64,000 nucleotides of DNA, from contig NZ_SWCN01000025.1 of the NCBI RefSeq assembly GCF_005116575.1, positions 1 to 64,000 on the forward strand. The letters run 5' to 3'. Position numbers and translations under genes: made by a program. The stretch's first letter is position 1; each line of letters starts with the position of its first letter. Of the stretch, positions 29,055 to 38,216 are shown one piece after another. The DNA is from Desulforhopalus sp. IMCC35007. Lineage in GTDB: Bacteria > Desulfobacterota > Desulfobulbia > Desulfobulbales > Desulfocapsaceae. The notes beneath the pieces were generated by a model. The model was not told where the DNA came from. It worked only from the letters and a program-made list of their open reading frames with translations, and ran no database searches.

Positions 29055-30560
29055 TTAAGCTGCCTTTTGTTCTTCAAACATTTGTAACTGTTGTGGTTTG
29101 GCATCAAATTGTTTTTTCCGTGTTCCGGCCATTTCTATCAATAAGACTGCGATACTGCTCAGTGTGCATCGAGCCATAGTTGCATGCTGGCTACGTACCC
29201 GAATAGTTTCAAGACCAGTTTGATTTTTCATGAGATTAAAGGGTCTTTCACAGTTTTTTCTGATATCATGAGCCTGTTGTATAAGTTCAGTATGATAAGG
29301 TATGCGTTGAAACAAGCCGCCATCAAGTGGTATGAAACGATATTGTGAGCAGGATCCAGCGAATTGGCATTGTCCTGACACGGCACTGCATTTGTATTCG
29401 TGTTTTTGATCTTCGATACCTACATGAAGCATAGGAGTAGAACATTCATCATTACAAAAAACTGTGCCGCTATTGGCATCGGTATTTTTCGGTAACAACA
29501 CCTTTGATGCTGGTGGCGTTGTCACGATTACCCCTGTTTCTTCAAACAAAGAACCATTTTTATCATGGTAGGCTTCATCAGCCGTAATGAGTTGTAATTC
29601 GATACCCATTGCCTGTGCCAGATTGACCAAAAATGGGAGGAAATGACTATCATGATGATTAGCTGGTGCCAATAGGGAAACAAGGGGGAAGCTGTGCCCT
29701 GTTTTGGCATCAATGGCGGTCAAGGTGTGAAGACGGTAACCAACAACGTATACCGATTTGTCGCGCTTATTACGTCGTTTTCCGCAGTCACAGTCAAGAT
29801 CATTGTAGATGCGTATTTTCTTCCCTCTGATATTCAAACTAACCAATGGGACTCTGCAATCACACGCTAGTTCTGTAGAATCAATTCCATGCAGAATACT
29901 GTCACCAAGAAGCCCGGATTGGAAGAAATGATGAAGAATGTACACCAGAAGATTCACCTGCTGAACAAAGGAGAGTGAACTTCGAAATTTGCAGAGCTGA
30001 GTATGATCTATCATCTCCTTTTTACTCAGTGACAGGCCGGTAAAAACTCGGTTCTGCTTTCGGTCAAGGCCAAGATATTCTTCTGTGCAAAATTTACGAT
30101 AACTGATCTCAGGGTATTTTATCGCTTTGAGAAGCTCGGCACGAAATAAATTACTGGGGAAGATGCCACGCATGGCTGGGCTATACCCCTCATAGTACAA
30201 CAGACGGTTGATCATGCCATCATCGATCAGTTTGTCTACAAACTGAAGCTCTTCGTCCTTGATATATATAGGAGAGCGCTTGTAATTACTGAACCTTACG
30301 ATTCTGTTGTTGTTTACCATATCAATAAGTTGAGCCATCTCACTGAGCTTGATAATTCCTTTTATTGGAACCTGTTGTTCTATGCCAAGCAGCTCTTCGA
30401 GAGGGGTGGCAACAGTTCGGCTAAAATCATAATCGCAAACATATTCTGCAATTACCTCTTGGATAATATGTTTTTTGACCTTTTTGGGGAGCCTGCTCCA
30501 GTTTGGATATTGCTTTTTCAGTTGTTTTCGTATGCTGGTCTTGATATTCTTGTGGTGCAT
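29055..30560 (-). CDS. DDE transposase of the IS
   Basis: A 501-residue transposase catalysing cut-and-paste or copy movement of the element. Likely catalytic triad: D227 in HGIDSTEL, D328 in ITADEAYHD and E438 in NCERPFNLMK, with YVVGYRLHTLTAID between the first two as in IS4/IS5-superfamily DDE domains. Clustered cysteines (DLDCDCG about 255-260; CSAVSGQCQFAGSC about 391-404) suggest a zinc-stabilised insertion. It has a basic N-terminus. CGGAGG lies 5 bases before the ATG. The frame is intact, so it is presumably active. Confidence 0.93.
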   Translation of the reverse strand: MHHKNIKTSIRKQLKKQYPNWSRLPKKVKKHIIQEVIAEYVCDYDFSRTVATPLEELLGIEQQVPIKGIIKLSEMAQLIDMVNNNRIVRFSNYKRSPIYIKDEELQFVDKLIDDGMINRLLYYEGYSPAMRGIFPSNLFRAELLKAIKYPEISYRKFCTEEYLGLDRKQNRVFTGLSLSKKEMIDHTQLCKFRSSLSFVQQVNLLVYILHHFFQSGLLGDSILHGIDSTELACDCRVPLVSLNIRGKKIRIYNDLDCDCGKRRNKRDKSVYVVGYRLHTLTAIDAKTGHSFPLVSLLAPANHHDSHFLPFLVNLAQAMGIELQLITADEAYHDKNGSLFEETGVIVTTPPASKVLLPKNTDANSGTVFCNDECSTPMLHVGIEDQKHEYKCSAVSGQCQFAGSCSQYRFIPLDGGLFQRIPYHTELIQQAHDIRKNCERPFNLMKNQTGLETIRVRSQHATMARCTLSSIAVLLIEMAGTRKKQFDAKPQQLQMFEEQKAA

Positions 30561-30608
30561 AGAAGCCTCCGTTTTGGGTTGAATTCTCTTTGGTCAGAGT
30601 GTCCATCC

Positions 30609-30614
30609 ATTATA
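30609..30614 (-). promoter_or_regulatory. -10 element of the transposase promoter
   Basis: A perfect TATAAT on the minus strand, about 50 bp before the transposase start. A TGACTT/ATGACT hexamer lies 17-18 bp upstream as a moderate -35. Transcription from here runs through the IS toward carAB. Confidence 0.55.
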
Positions 30615-30662
30615 GAGGCTTTTATGCATTAAGTCATTGTCTTCACATCATGTTTGGTGATT

Positions 30663-30677
30663 CTTTTCAACACCCTT
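30663..30677 (-). repeat. Right terminal inverted repeat of the IS
   Basis: CTTTTCAACACCCTT on the + strand, followed by the target duplication TAATA (30678-30682). Confidence 0.88.
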
Positions 30678-31105
30678 TAATACTTTCATTTGTGTCTATG
30701 CCGGCACTTCTGGACCATTCGAGATGTTCCGGAGAATTCTCTGGGGGATACCCTGGAGATTCATCTTGAGTGAGTGGAGGGGGGATATTTTTTTGTCCCT
30801 CGTGTATATGCAGACAAAACCATAAACTATAACATTAAAATCTCATTTTCGTCAACCGTAAACGGCTTTATCACTGTCCAATTTTAAAATGAAATTTTGT
30901 TTTGAGCCTTGTTGTCAAAAAAGACAAAAAAAGAAACTTTTCCTCAGTCATGCTAATTGATTAGATCCTTGGGATTGATTAATGTTGCCTGCGTAATGTT
31001 GGGCTCTCCTGTTGTTTTGGATGAGCTGTGGGGATCGTGATGTAAGGCTTTGTAATGTCGTGAAAGATAACAGCTGTACTGTTAGGTAACAAGAAAAGGA
31101 CCTCA
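30678..31105. other. Intergenic region between the IS and pycA
   Basis: About 430 bp without a convincing gene. The part next to the IS is presumably the displaced upstream region of carA. An AT-rich tract at about 30830-30935 precedes the pycA start, which has AAAGGA just upstream. No clear terminator or operator was identified. Confidence 0.5.
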
Positions 31106-32548
31106 ATGAAGAAAAAAATACTCGTGGCAAACCGGGGTGAAATTGCAATCCGTCTTATTCGGGCAATTCAGGAACTCGACTATGAAGCAATTGCCGTCTA
31201 TGAAACTCCCGATGAGATGTCGAGGCATATTCGTATTGCCGATGAGGCAGTGTTGCTGGGGGATGGTCCGCGCTGTGATTATCTCAATATCGATAAAATT
31301 ATCCGGGCAGCGATCAAGTCTGGGGCGTGTGCCATTCATCCCGGCTATGGCTTTCTTGCTGAAAACCCATTCTTTGCCAAGGCCTGTGAGGCGGCAGGTC
31401 TCATTTTTATCGGGCCAGGTTCAGAGATTATCTACAATCTCGGCAATAAGGTTGTCGCCAGGCAGATTATGGCAGACGCCGGCATTCCAATGGTACCCGG
31501 TACCGAAAATCTCCAGCAGGGGCAGGAAGGAATCAATACGGCCCTGGCATTTGGTGAGAAGTACGGCTATCCCATAATGCTGAAGGCCACTTCCGGGGGC
31601 GGGGGCCGTGGAATCCGGCGCATTGAGAATGACGCCGAGATGGTGAAGCAAATCCCGGTTGCAAGGGCAGAAGCCCTGGCAGCCTTCAATGATGATTCGG
31701 TCTATCTGGAAAAAGTCGTGATCGATCCCAAGCATGTCGAAGTGCAGATACTCGCTGACAGCTTTGGCAAAACCCTGCATCTTGGAACAAGAGACTGTTC
31801 CATTCAGCGACGCAACCAAAAGCTCATTGAGATAGCACCTTCGATGATCAAAAACGCAAAACTTCTGGACGAAATATGTGAAACAGCCGTCAAAGCCGCC
31901 AAGGCGGCGAACTATCTCAATGCCGGTACGGTTGAATTTTTGATAGACCGTGACGGAAGTTATTATTTCATGGAAATCAATACCAGAGTCCAGGTTGAAC
32001 ATACTGTGACCGAGATGATCACCGGTATTGATATCGTCAGAAATCAGATAAATATTGCCTTTTGCAAACCATTGTCTTTTTCACAGAAAGATGTGCAGGT
32101 GCGTGGTCACGCAATTGAGGTTCGGATTAACGCCGAAGACCCTAAAAATGATTTTATGCCGGAAGGCGGGAAAAAGGTCTCCGTCTATCGTTCCACCGGC
32201 GGATTTGGTGTGCGCCTGGATGGCTTTGTCTATCAGGGCTATATCATTCCCGAGGTGTATGATTCCCTGCTGGTAAAACTCACGGTTCATGGTTTTACCT
32301 GGGAGGAGACGGTGGGGCGGTTGAAGAGATGTCTGAAGAACTTTGCCATCCGCGGCCCTAAGACGACTATTCCTTTTTATGAAAACATCGCCAATGAAAA
32401 GGATTTTCTGAGCGGCAATTTTGATACCTCCTATATTGAGACCCACCCTCATATTTTTCACTACGATGAGGATGCAAGTGAGGTCGGCAAACTCGCCCGT
32501 TTTATCGCTGAACTCCAGTATCAAAGGGAAAATCCGTTCGCCAAATGA
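31106..32548 (+). CDS. pycA: Biotin carboxylase subunit (pyruvate carboxylase subunit A type)
   Basis: A 480-residue ATP-grasp enzyme that carboxylates biotin with bicarbonate and ATP. N-terminal KILVANRGEIAIR; ATP-binding glycine loop ATSGGGGRGIR; catalytic core MEINTRVQVEHTVTEMITG; C-terminal biotin-carboxylase domain to residue 480. It is followed 74 bp later by a carboxyltransferase plus biotin-carrier protein, the two-subunit pyruvate carboxylase layout of methanogens and many anaerobes, rather than the accBC layout of acetyl-CoA carboxylase. It would supply oxaloacetate for anaplerosis. Confidence 0.9.
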   Translation: MKKKILVANRGEIAIRLIRAIQELDYEAIAVYETPDEMSRHIRIADEAVLLGDGPRCDYLNIDKIIRAAIKSGACAIHPGYGFLAENPFFAKACEAAGLIFIGPGSEIIYNLGNKVVARQIMADAGIPMVPGTENLQQGQEGINTALAFGEKYGYPIMLKATSGGGGRGIRRIENDAEMVKQIPVARAEALAAFNDDSVYLEKVVIDPKHVEVQILADSFGKTLHLGTRDCSIQRRNQKLIEIAPSMIKNAKLLDEICETAVKAAKAANYLNAGTVEFLIDRDGSYYFMEINTRVQVEHTVTEMITGIDIVRNQINIAFCKPLSFSQKDVQVRGHAIEVRINAEDPKNDFMPEGGKKVSVYRSTGGFGVRLDGFVYQGYIIPEVYDSLLVKLTVHGFTWEETVGRLKRCLKNFAIRGPKTTIPFYENIANEKDFLSGNFDTSYIETHPHIFHYDEDASEVGKLARFIAELQYQRENPFAK

Positions 32549-32622
32549 TCGTTGAAATTGATTTATAATATTGCATCTTGCAGATTGGATATCAAGGATA
32601 TCCGGATAAGAAGGAATGACGT

Positions 32623-34527
32623 ATGACTAGAATTGTACAGGGCACACCGGTAAAAGAAATAGTTGGTCAACTGAGACAAGCCAAAGGTTATTACATCACC
32701 AATACGGCACGGGATCTCTCTCAATCTGACTTTAAAAACAGAATACTGCTTCACACAGACCTGCTTGCCGCTCCCAGCAGAGAGGCTGCGAATTATTTTT
32801 CTCTGGAGATAACAGGTGGTGCATCCATCCACGTTGACATACTACGCAAACAGGTGGATCCCTTTTTAAAGCTGAGGAAGCTCCGGGAAAAGATGCCAGA
32901 CACCATGTTTCAGACTCTCTGCCGTGGGATCAACCTGTTCGGCTACCGACCCTATCCGCAGAATGTGATTCGGGCAACCGTACGGGAATTTGCAAAGTAT
33001 GTGGATGTTTGGCGGACCTTTGATTTTCTCAACTATGTCCCCAATATGATTGCGGTTTTTGAGGAAGTGGAAAGAGCGGGAAAACTCAACGAACCCTGCC
33101 TCTGTTTTTCAACAGGGCCTGAGCATACCAATGACTTCTACCTGGCCAAGGCTGCAGAAATAATAGCGGTCACCGGTGAGGATATTACCCTGTGTATCAA
33201 AAACCATGGGGGCCTTGGCACACCTGTCCGTATCGGTCAGCTCGTGGATGCATTAAAACAGAAGTATCCTGATGTTATTGTGCACTACCATGGTCATAAT
33301 ACTGATGGTAACGATGTCGGGCGTATTGTCGAAGCTGTGCGAAATGGAGCCACCATCGTTGATGCAGCGGATGCTGCATTTACAGGTTTTTATGGGCCTC
33401 CGCCAATTCTGACGGTGGTACAGACACTTCGTGAATTCGGCATAGAGCCGGCCTGCCTCAATGAAGATGCTGTTATTGAGACGTCCGATGTCATAAGGGA
33501 AGAAAGGCAGCATTATGCCCAGTTTGAATCCCAGATCAAGGGCTTTCAGCCCACGGTACAGATTCATAAATTACCCGGTGGTGCCATGGGCTCGAGTCTT
33601 GAACAGGCGTCAAAGGGTGGCTTTCTTGACAGGGTGTCCGCAATTCTCCACAAAGAGCTGCCCCGGGTACAAAAGGAACTGGGAAACTACTGGTCGGTCA
33701 CTCCGGGGTCACAGATTCTCTGGACCACGGCGGTTTCAAACGTTCTCGATGGGGAACGGTACGGCAATCCATCCGGAGATCTCCGCAATCTTCTGCTCGG
33801 TAAATACGGGCCTTTTCCTTTTTATCAACCCGAGGAATGGATTTATGAAAAGGTGCTCGGTGAAAACTGGAGAGAGGTCCTCAAGGAAGAAGGGGGACTA
33901 GAGAAAAGTGCCGATATTGATCTTGGTCATGAGCGGTACGCTCTTGCCGAGGCGATCGGCTCCGAGCCGACCGATGAACAGCTGATCCTCTACCTGCAGC
34001 ACCCGAACGACGCCGTTGATTATTTCAAGTTTGAAGAAAAATACGGTCAGGTATATGTTCTGCCCCCGTCCGTATTTTTCCGTCAGGGTGGATTTGCGCC
34101 GGGAGAGAAAATCGCTTTTCGCGACTGCCACGGTAAGGAACATATGATTGAGATTGGACCGTCTCCCATAACTGACACCGGGGAAACCAGTGTTTATGAG
34201 ACGGTTGATCATCACCAGGTTATCTATACTTTTAAGGCCAAGGCGGTTCAAGGGGTTGCTGGCAGTGATGCTACCTTATCAAAAGAGGAAATCCTCGATT
34301 TAGCCCAGGCCGGTGACGTCCGTTCTCCATTTTCAGGAAATATTGTTGAGATTACAGTTGAAGAAGGCCAGGAGGTCATGGTTGGAGACAGGGTTGCTAT
34401 TATGGAAGCGATGAAAATGCAGACACCGATTCTAGCTGAGATGGCTGGAATAGTCACCGGCATCATTGCAAAGAAAGGGGATGCCCTGAAGCCAGGAAGT
34501 AAAATCCTTAAAATAGACAAGAATTAA
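32623..34527 (+). CDS. pycB: Carboxyltransferase/biotin-carrier subunit (pyruvate carboxylase B or oxaloacetate-decarboxylase alpha type)
   Basis: A 634-residue protein. A TIM-barrel carboxyltransferase domain (about 20-300) has a RDLSQSDFKNR start motif corresponding to RDxxQS, the carboxylated-lysine segment CIKNHGGLG and a metal-site HYHGHNTDG. A conserved carboxylase domain (about 310-460) and a C-terminal biotinyl domain (about 565-634) with the biotin lysine in EAMKMQTP follow. The metal and lysine motifs differ from standard pyruvate carboxylases (HxHDT, IKDMAG), so the acceptor could be pyruvate or another oxo-acid. No membrane decarboxylase beta subunit is nearby, favouring carboxylation. 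Confidence 0.85.
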   Translation: MTRIVQGTPVKEIVGQLRQAKGYYITNTARDLSQSDFKNRILLHTDLLAAPSREAANYFSLEITGGASIHVDILRKQVDPFLKLRKLREKMPDTMFQTLCRGINLFGYRPYPQNVIRATVREFAKYVDVWRTFDFLNYVPNMIAVFEEVERAGKLNEPCLCFSTGPEHTNDFYLAKAAEIIAVTGEDITLCIKNHGGLGTPVRIGQLVDALKQKYPDVIVHYHGHNTDGNDVGRIVEAVRNGATIVDAADAAFTGFYGPPPILTVVQTLREFGIEPACLNEDAVIETSDVIREERQHYAQFESQIKGFQPTVQIHKLPGGAMGSSLEQASKGGFLDRVSAILHKELPRVQKELGNYWSVTPGSQILWTTAVSNVLDGERYGNPSGDLRNLLLGKYGPFPFYQPEEWIYEKVLGENWREVLKEEGGLEKSADIDLGHERYALAEAIGSEPTDEQLILYLQHPNDAVDYFKFEEKYGQVYVLPPSVFFRQGGFAPGEKIAFRDCHGKEHMIEIGPSPITDTGETSVYETVDHHQVIYTFKAKAVQGVAGSDATLSKEEILDLAQAGDVRSPFSGNIVEITVEEGQEVMVGDRVAIMEAMKMQTPILAEMAGIVTGIIAKKGDALKPGSKILKIDKN

Positions 34528-34551
34528 AGAGTCTTCTGCTGTCTGGAGTTC

Positions 34552-34577
34552 GCTTGAGCGGCGGTTGCCGCTCAAGC
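34552..34577. terminator. GC-rich hairpin between pycB and the convergent rhomboid gene
   Basis: A perfect 11-bp stem GCTTGAGCGGC / GCCGCTCAAGC with loop GGTT. It sits in the 54-bp gap between two convergent stops. No T-run follows on either strand, so it may be a factor-assisted or weak terminator. Confidence 0.6.
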
Positions 34578-34581
34578 CAGT

Positions 34582-35433
34582 TTATCTGGCTACAAAGAGA
34601 AATAACACGGCGTTAAAACAGCTCCATAAAAGGGCCAGTACAGTCAGGGTGACACAGGTCATAGCTATAGTCTTATGGGTAAAATTCTCTCTTCGTTTTT
34701 CTTTGTAACCGAGGAGCAGGGCAAGTATAACGCCAAAAAGAATACCTCCTCCATGCCCCCAGTTGTTAATGCCTGGAACCAGAAAACCAAAGGCTGCTAT
34801 CCCAAGAGCCCAGCCACCGATCTGGCTGAAAATGTTCTGACCATAAACCCCGCCTCTGGCCTTGCCATAATAGAGAAGTGCTCCAATAAGGCTGCAGAGA
34901 GCGGCAGAAGCACCAATTGTCAGTCTGACGCCTGCAAAAGCCGAAATTGCAAAACCGCCGATTCCACCCAGAATATAGAGAGAAATAGTCCGGTAAGGGC
35001 CAAATTCCTGGATAACCAGAGGTGCAAGCTGACGGACGGCAAGCATATTGAAAACAAGATGAAGGATACCGCCGTGGAGAAAATTGGCAGTGAGCAGTGT
35101 CCACCACCTGTCATACTGAAATATTGGTATGGAGCCTGTCGATCCAAGGATAAAAAGGCTCTGGCTGCTTGGAGACAAAAAACTAAAAGGAGAAAAGTTG
35201 AATCCGGTTTTCCCCGGTATAAGTACCACGGAGAGAATAAACATCACCACATTAAGTGAGATGAGAATGGTAACCAACTGGTCAGAGTCGCCAATGCTGC
35301 GGGTAAACGGGTTGTTTTTCAGGGGTGAGGATGGATTTTTCAAGCCACAGAAGGGGCAGCTGTCGATGGAGCCCGAGATAAGTTTCCTGCAGTTTGGGCA
35401 GAGCAGTGATGATCGAACGTGTGAAGAAGCCAT
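34582..35433 (-). CDS. Rhomboid intramembrane serine protease with N-terminal zinc ribbon
   Basis: A 283-residue membrane protease. The N-terminal cytosolic zinc ribbon uses C12-x2-C15 and C26-x2-C29. The rhomboid core has six or so TMs: the HGGILHLVFNM loop, catalytic S176 in GASAAL and H217 in NNWGHGGG form the dyad, and a further C-terminal TM (LTVLALLWSCFNAVLFLF region) follows. Zinc-ribbon rhomboids are common, but their substrates are mostly unknown. It is a single gene on the minus strand converging with pycB. Confidence 0.92.
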   Translation of the reverse strand: MASSHVRSSLLCPNCRKLISGSIDSCPFCGLKNPSSPLKNNPFTRSIGDSDQLVTILISLNVVMFILSVVLIPGKTGFNFSPFSFLSPSSQSLFILGSTGSIPIFQYDRWWTLLTANFLHGGILHLVFNMLAVRQLAPLVIQEFGPYRTISLYILGGIGGFAISAFAGVRLTIGASAALCSLIGALLYYGKARGGVYGQNIFSQIGGWALGIAAFGFLVPGINNWGHGGGILFGVILALLLGYKEKRRENFTHKTIAMTCVTLTVLALLWSCFNAVLFLFVAR

Positions 35434-35600
35434 ATTTCGCCTATTTGTAAAGAGCTGTCAGGCGAACACACTGGCAACATCTATGATATTATTATTTTTT
35501 TCCAAACTTTACTTGTTTGGGTTTCTTATGTTAACATACGTGAACTATTTGTTATGATTGTTAATTTACATATCTGATAATCTTAGCGCAGGGAGCCCTT

Positions 35601-36386
35601 ATGTCAACAGTATTATATGAAGACGAGAGCCATAAGTGTGTAAAGTTTGATGGTCTGATCGGGGAGGGTGAGATACCATCCAATCAGTTTCTCATTACCC
35701 ACAATCGACGTGGTTTGTTGCTCGATTGCGGAGGCTATCGGGTGTATAAGGAGGTTTTAGGTGCGATGTCTTACTTTTTGCCAGCGGGCAGCCTGGACTA
35801 TATTTTTTTATCGCATCAGGACCCGGATATTGGTTCAGGCCTCAATTTATGGCTGCCGATCTGTAAGGCTAAAATCATGATCTCCGGGTTATGGCAGAGG
35901 TTTATACCAGCTTTTTGTGTCAGGGGGCTTGCCAATGAGCGTCTTTTTGCCATTCCTGATCGGGGTGTAAACTTTGAACTTAACGGTAGTCCTCTCATGG
36001 CTGTTGCTGCACATTTTCTTCATTCACCAGGTAATTTTCATCTTTACGATCCTGTTGCAAAAATATTATTTACCAGCGATCTGGGAGCCTCGGTTGCTCC
36101 CCATAAAGAGGTCATTGAGACAGAAGAAGATTTTGAGCTGCACAAGAAAAAAATGTCTGGTTTTCATAACCGATATATCGCCAGCAACGTGGCCTGTAGA
36201 AGCTGGGCTGCGATGGTACGAAATCTTGATGTAGAGATGATTGTACCTCAGCACGGAGCGCATATTGTAGGCAAGACGCTGGTCGAGGCGTTTTATCAGT
36301 GGGTAGAAAACGAAAAAACCGCTGTGGATGATTTTGTTGAAAGCCTGTTTCAATTACCTGAAACTGAAGTAGTGAAAATCACCTGA
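35601..36386 (+). CDS. ODP-like metallo-beta-lactamase-fold di-iron protein
   Basis: A 261-residue protein resembling the oxygen-binding di-iron (ODP/FprA) branch of the metallo-beta-lactamase fold. Metal ligands in order: H72, D74 and D76 in SHQDPDIGSG; H141 in LHSPGNF; D160 in FTSDLG; H218 in PQHGAH. There is no flavodoxin domain, so this is the stand-alone binding/reductase core. Related domains bind O2 or NO, or act as sensors. In an anaerobe an oxygen-response role is plausible. It is not obviously in an operon with the patatin gene 109 bp downstream. Confidence 0.82.
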   Translation: MSTVLYEDESHKCVKFDGLIGEGEIPSNQFLITHNRRGLLLDCGGYRVYKEVLGAMSYFLPAGSLDYIFLSHQDPDIGSGLNLWLPICKAKIMISGLWQRFIPAFCVRGLANERLFAIPDRGVNFELNGSPLMAVAAHFLHSPGNFHLYDPVAKILFTSDLGASVAPHKEVIETEEDFELHKKKMSGFHNRYIASNVACRSWAAMVRNLDVEMIVPQHGAHIVGKTLVEAFYQWVENEKTAVDDFVESLFQLPETEVVKIT

Positions 36387-36495
36387 ACACCACATTACAA
36401 ATGCACGTTTTAGAGCTTATGTTGTATATTAAATCAGGACGTTATAGTAGATATTGAAAAAATTGTTTCACCAGCTTGGCAAAAAGATATAACAG

Positions 36496-37464
36496 ATGAA
36501 ATCTTCTAAAACAGTTGGACTTGTTCTTGGCAGTGGAGCCTCCCGGGGCTGGGCACACATTGGCGTTATTCGGGCCCTTGAAGATGCCGGTATTGGTATA
36601 GATTATATTGCCGGATGCAGCGTTGGCGCATATGTTGGCGCAATTTATGGCAGTGGCAGTCTTGATAGTCTTGAGACGTTTCTGTTGGAAATGGACGGCA
36701 AGAAAATCTTTTCATATTTTGACGTCGTTTTCCCAAAGTCCGGATTACTCAACGGTTCTAAGCGGGTTCAGGAGCTCTTTTCCATGCATACCGATGCCCA
36801 GAATTTCTCCGATCTCAACATCCCTGTGATGATGGTTGCAACGGATCTTTACAGCGGTAAAAAGGTTATTCTGAAATCCGGCAGTATACTCAAAGCGCTG
36901 CGGGCAACCATGTCCTACCCCGGCTTGTTTGAGCCGGTTCCGATGGGAGACATGTGGCTTGTAGATGGTGGTATCGTCGATCCGGTACCGGTTGGCCTGG
37001 CAAGAGCCATGGGGGCACAGGTTGTAATAGCCGTTGACTTGAACAGCAGGATTGTCTCCCGGTCCAGATCTCACGTTGCAGATATAAGTGCAGGTGAAAG
37101 AAAACGGGTACAAAAGAAAGCTGCATCCGAAGGTCAAAATCGCAACGAGCTTGTGAAAAAGATGGCCGATTATTATGAAAACATTGAGCAGAGCCTGCGT
37201 CAGAGAACCAGCGGATTTTTACACCGGGACACCAACACTCCTGATATTATTGATACTGTTATGACCTCTGTTGGCATAATGCAGGAGAGAATTACCAGAA
37301 TTAACCTTGCCGTTGAACAGCCTGATATTCTAATCCAACCGCGACTGGGTGAGATGAAAATGATGAACTTTGATCAGATTGCCCACACCATTGAGGAGGG
37401 ATATATCGGTGCGCATGAAAAACTTGCAGATATTCACAATCTGTTAGAGATAAAGAATGGCTGA
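36496..37464 (+). CDS. Patatin-like phospholipase (RssA/NTE-type)
   Basis: A 322-residue serine lipase-like protein. Oxyanion motif GSGASRGWAHIGV (about 12-24), nucleophile S42 in GCSVGA and dyad acid D157 in VDGGIVDPVPVG are all present, so it should be active. It has a basic, helical C-terminal half (about 195-230) and no signal peptide. RssA-type proteins act on phospholipids or lysophospholipids; the substrate here is unknown. Confidence 0.9.
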   Translation: MKSSKTVGLVLGSGASRGWAHIGVIRALEDAGIGIDYIAGCSVGAYVGAIYGSGSLDSLETFLLEMDGKKIFSYFDVVFPKSGLLNGSKRVQELFSMHTDAQNFSDLNIPVMMVATDLYSGKKVILKSGSILKALRATMSYPGLFEPVPMGDMWLVDGGIVDPVPVGLARAMGAQVVIAVDLNSRIVSRSRSHVADISAGERKRVQKKAASEGQNRNELVKKMADYYENIEQSLRQRTSGFLHRDTNTPDIIDTVMTSVGIMQERITRINLAVEQPDILIQPRLGEMKMMNFDQIAHTIEEGYIGAHEKLADIHNLLEIKNG

Positions 37465-38216
37465 TACGGGTTGCGATCATGCAAATCAGCTCGAGCATAC
37501 CATGACGGTATTTTTAGGAATTTACTGTGTGCTCAGAAAAGCTGAGGTGTTACTGACATGCTGAACTAATGTCGTTTTGAGATCAAAAAAGGTGCCTCTT
37601 CCAAATCCTGTCTCCTGAGATGGTGGCTCAAGTCACATCTTTACTGTCTTCAGCAAGCAATTTCTCCAGATTCATCACTCCCCTTTTAGGAAACGCGGTT
37701 TACGGGTTATTTCGCCTTGCGGCGGCTACTGTAAACCTCTTTCATTGCCCTATAAAATTCTCCGACCAAGTGTATACCCCGTTGCAGTTTATGGCTATAC
37801 CGTACTCTGTTCTGATGGTTTGTTTTTTTCTTACAGTTATTTAATGAGATTACAGCAGTATAGGCCCAATGAGCGAGGCTCAGGATCACGTAGCAGAACT
37901 CGTGAATCTGTTTTTAAGTCGAGTTGAGAAAGTTGTACAGGTAGATTGGATGGGAGTGTTGCTCTTGTGAAATGAAGTACGTAAAATATTGTTATAAGGT
38001 TATTTATTTCTCAGGGTGGCTGGTCTGTTTTGGTAAGAGGCATTGAGATGGTCGTATTGTATGTTCAGTTAATTGTATCTTCAAATTATCGAAATAAATA
38101 GACTTTAGATTGACAGGTGGTGGCCTTGAAGGTAAAAATAACCAGCCTTTTAAAGGGTCGTAAAAAAGACCACGATCTGTGAAAGTTCTAATCGTTACAA
38201 ATAATTTATGTTTTTT
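37465..38216. other. Long gene-poor intergenic stretch
   Basis: About 750 bp without a supportable gene. Short open frames exist on both strands but lack ribosome sites and family resemblance. A 60-residue frame on the minus strand (37707-37889), ending in GEFYRAMKEVYSSRRK, has a vaguely protein-like tail and could be a gene remnant. The stretch ends at the start of repeat copy A. Confidence 0.5.

Larger units (their letters stand above)
28806..30677 (-). mobile_element. Intact insertion sequence, 1872 bp, with 5-bp target duplication
   Basis: Bounded by 15-bp inverted repeats that match at 14 of 15 positions, AAAGGTGTTGAAAAG (left, 28806-28820) and AAGGGTGTTGAAAAG as reverse complement of the right end (30663-30677). 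TAATA flanks both sides (28801-28805 and 30678-30682) as a probable target duplication. It carries one full-length DDE transposase on the minus strand. The family is not certain: the protein resembles IS4/IS5-superfamily or IS1182/ISNCY-type elements. The intact frame and near-identical ends suggest a fairly recent insertion. About 249 bp inside the left end hold no gene. Confidence 0.9.

Noticed and set aside
37620-37927. Short + strand frames in the gene-poor stretch
   Set aside because: No ribosome sites, and they do not resemble proteins I know.
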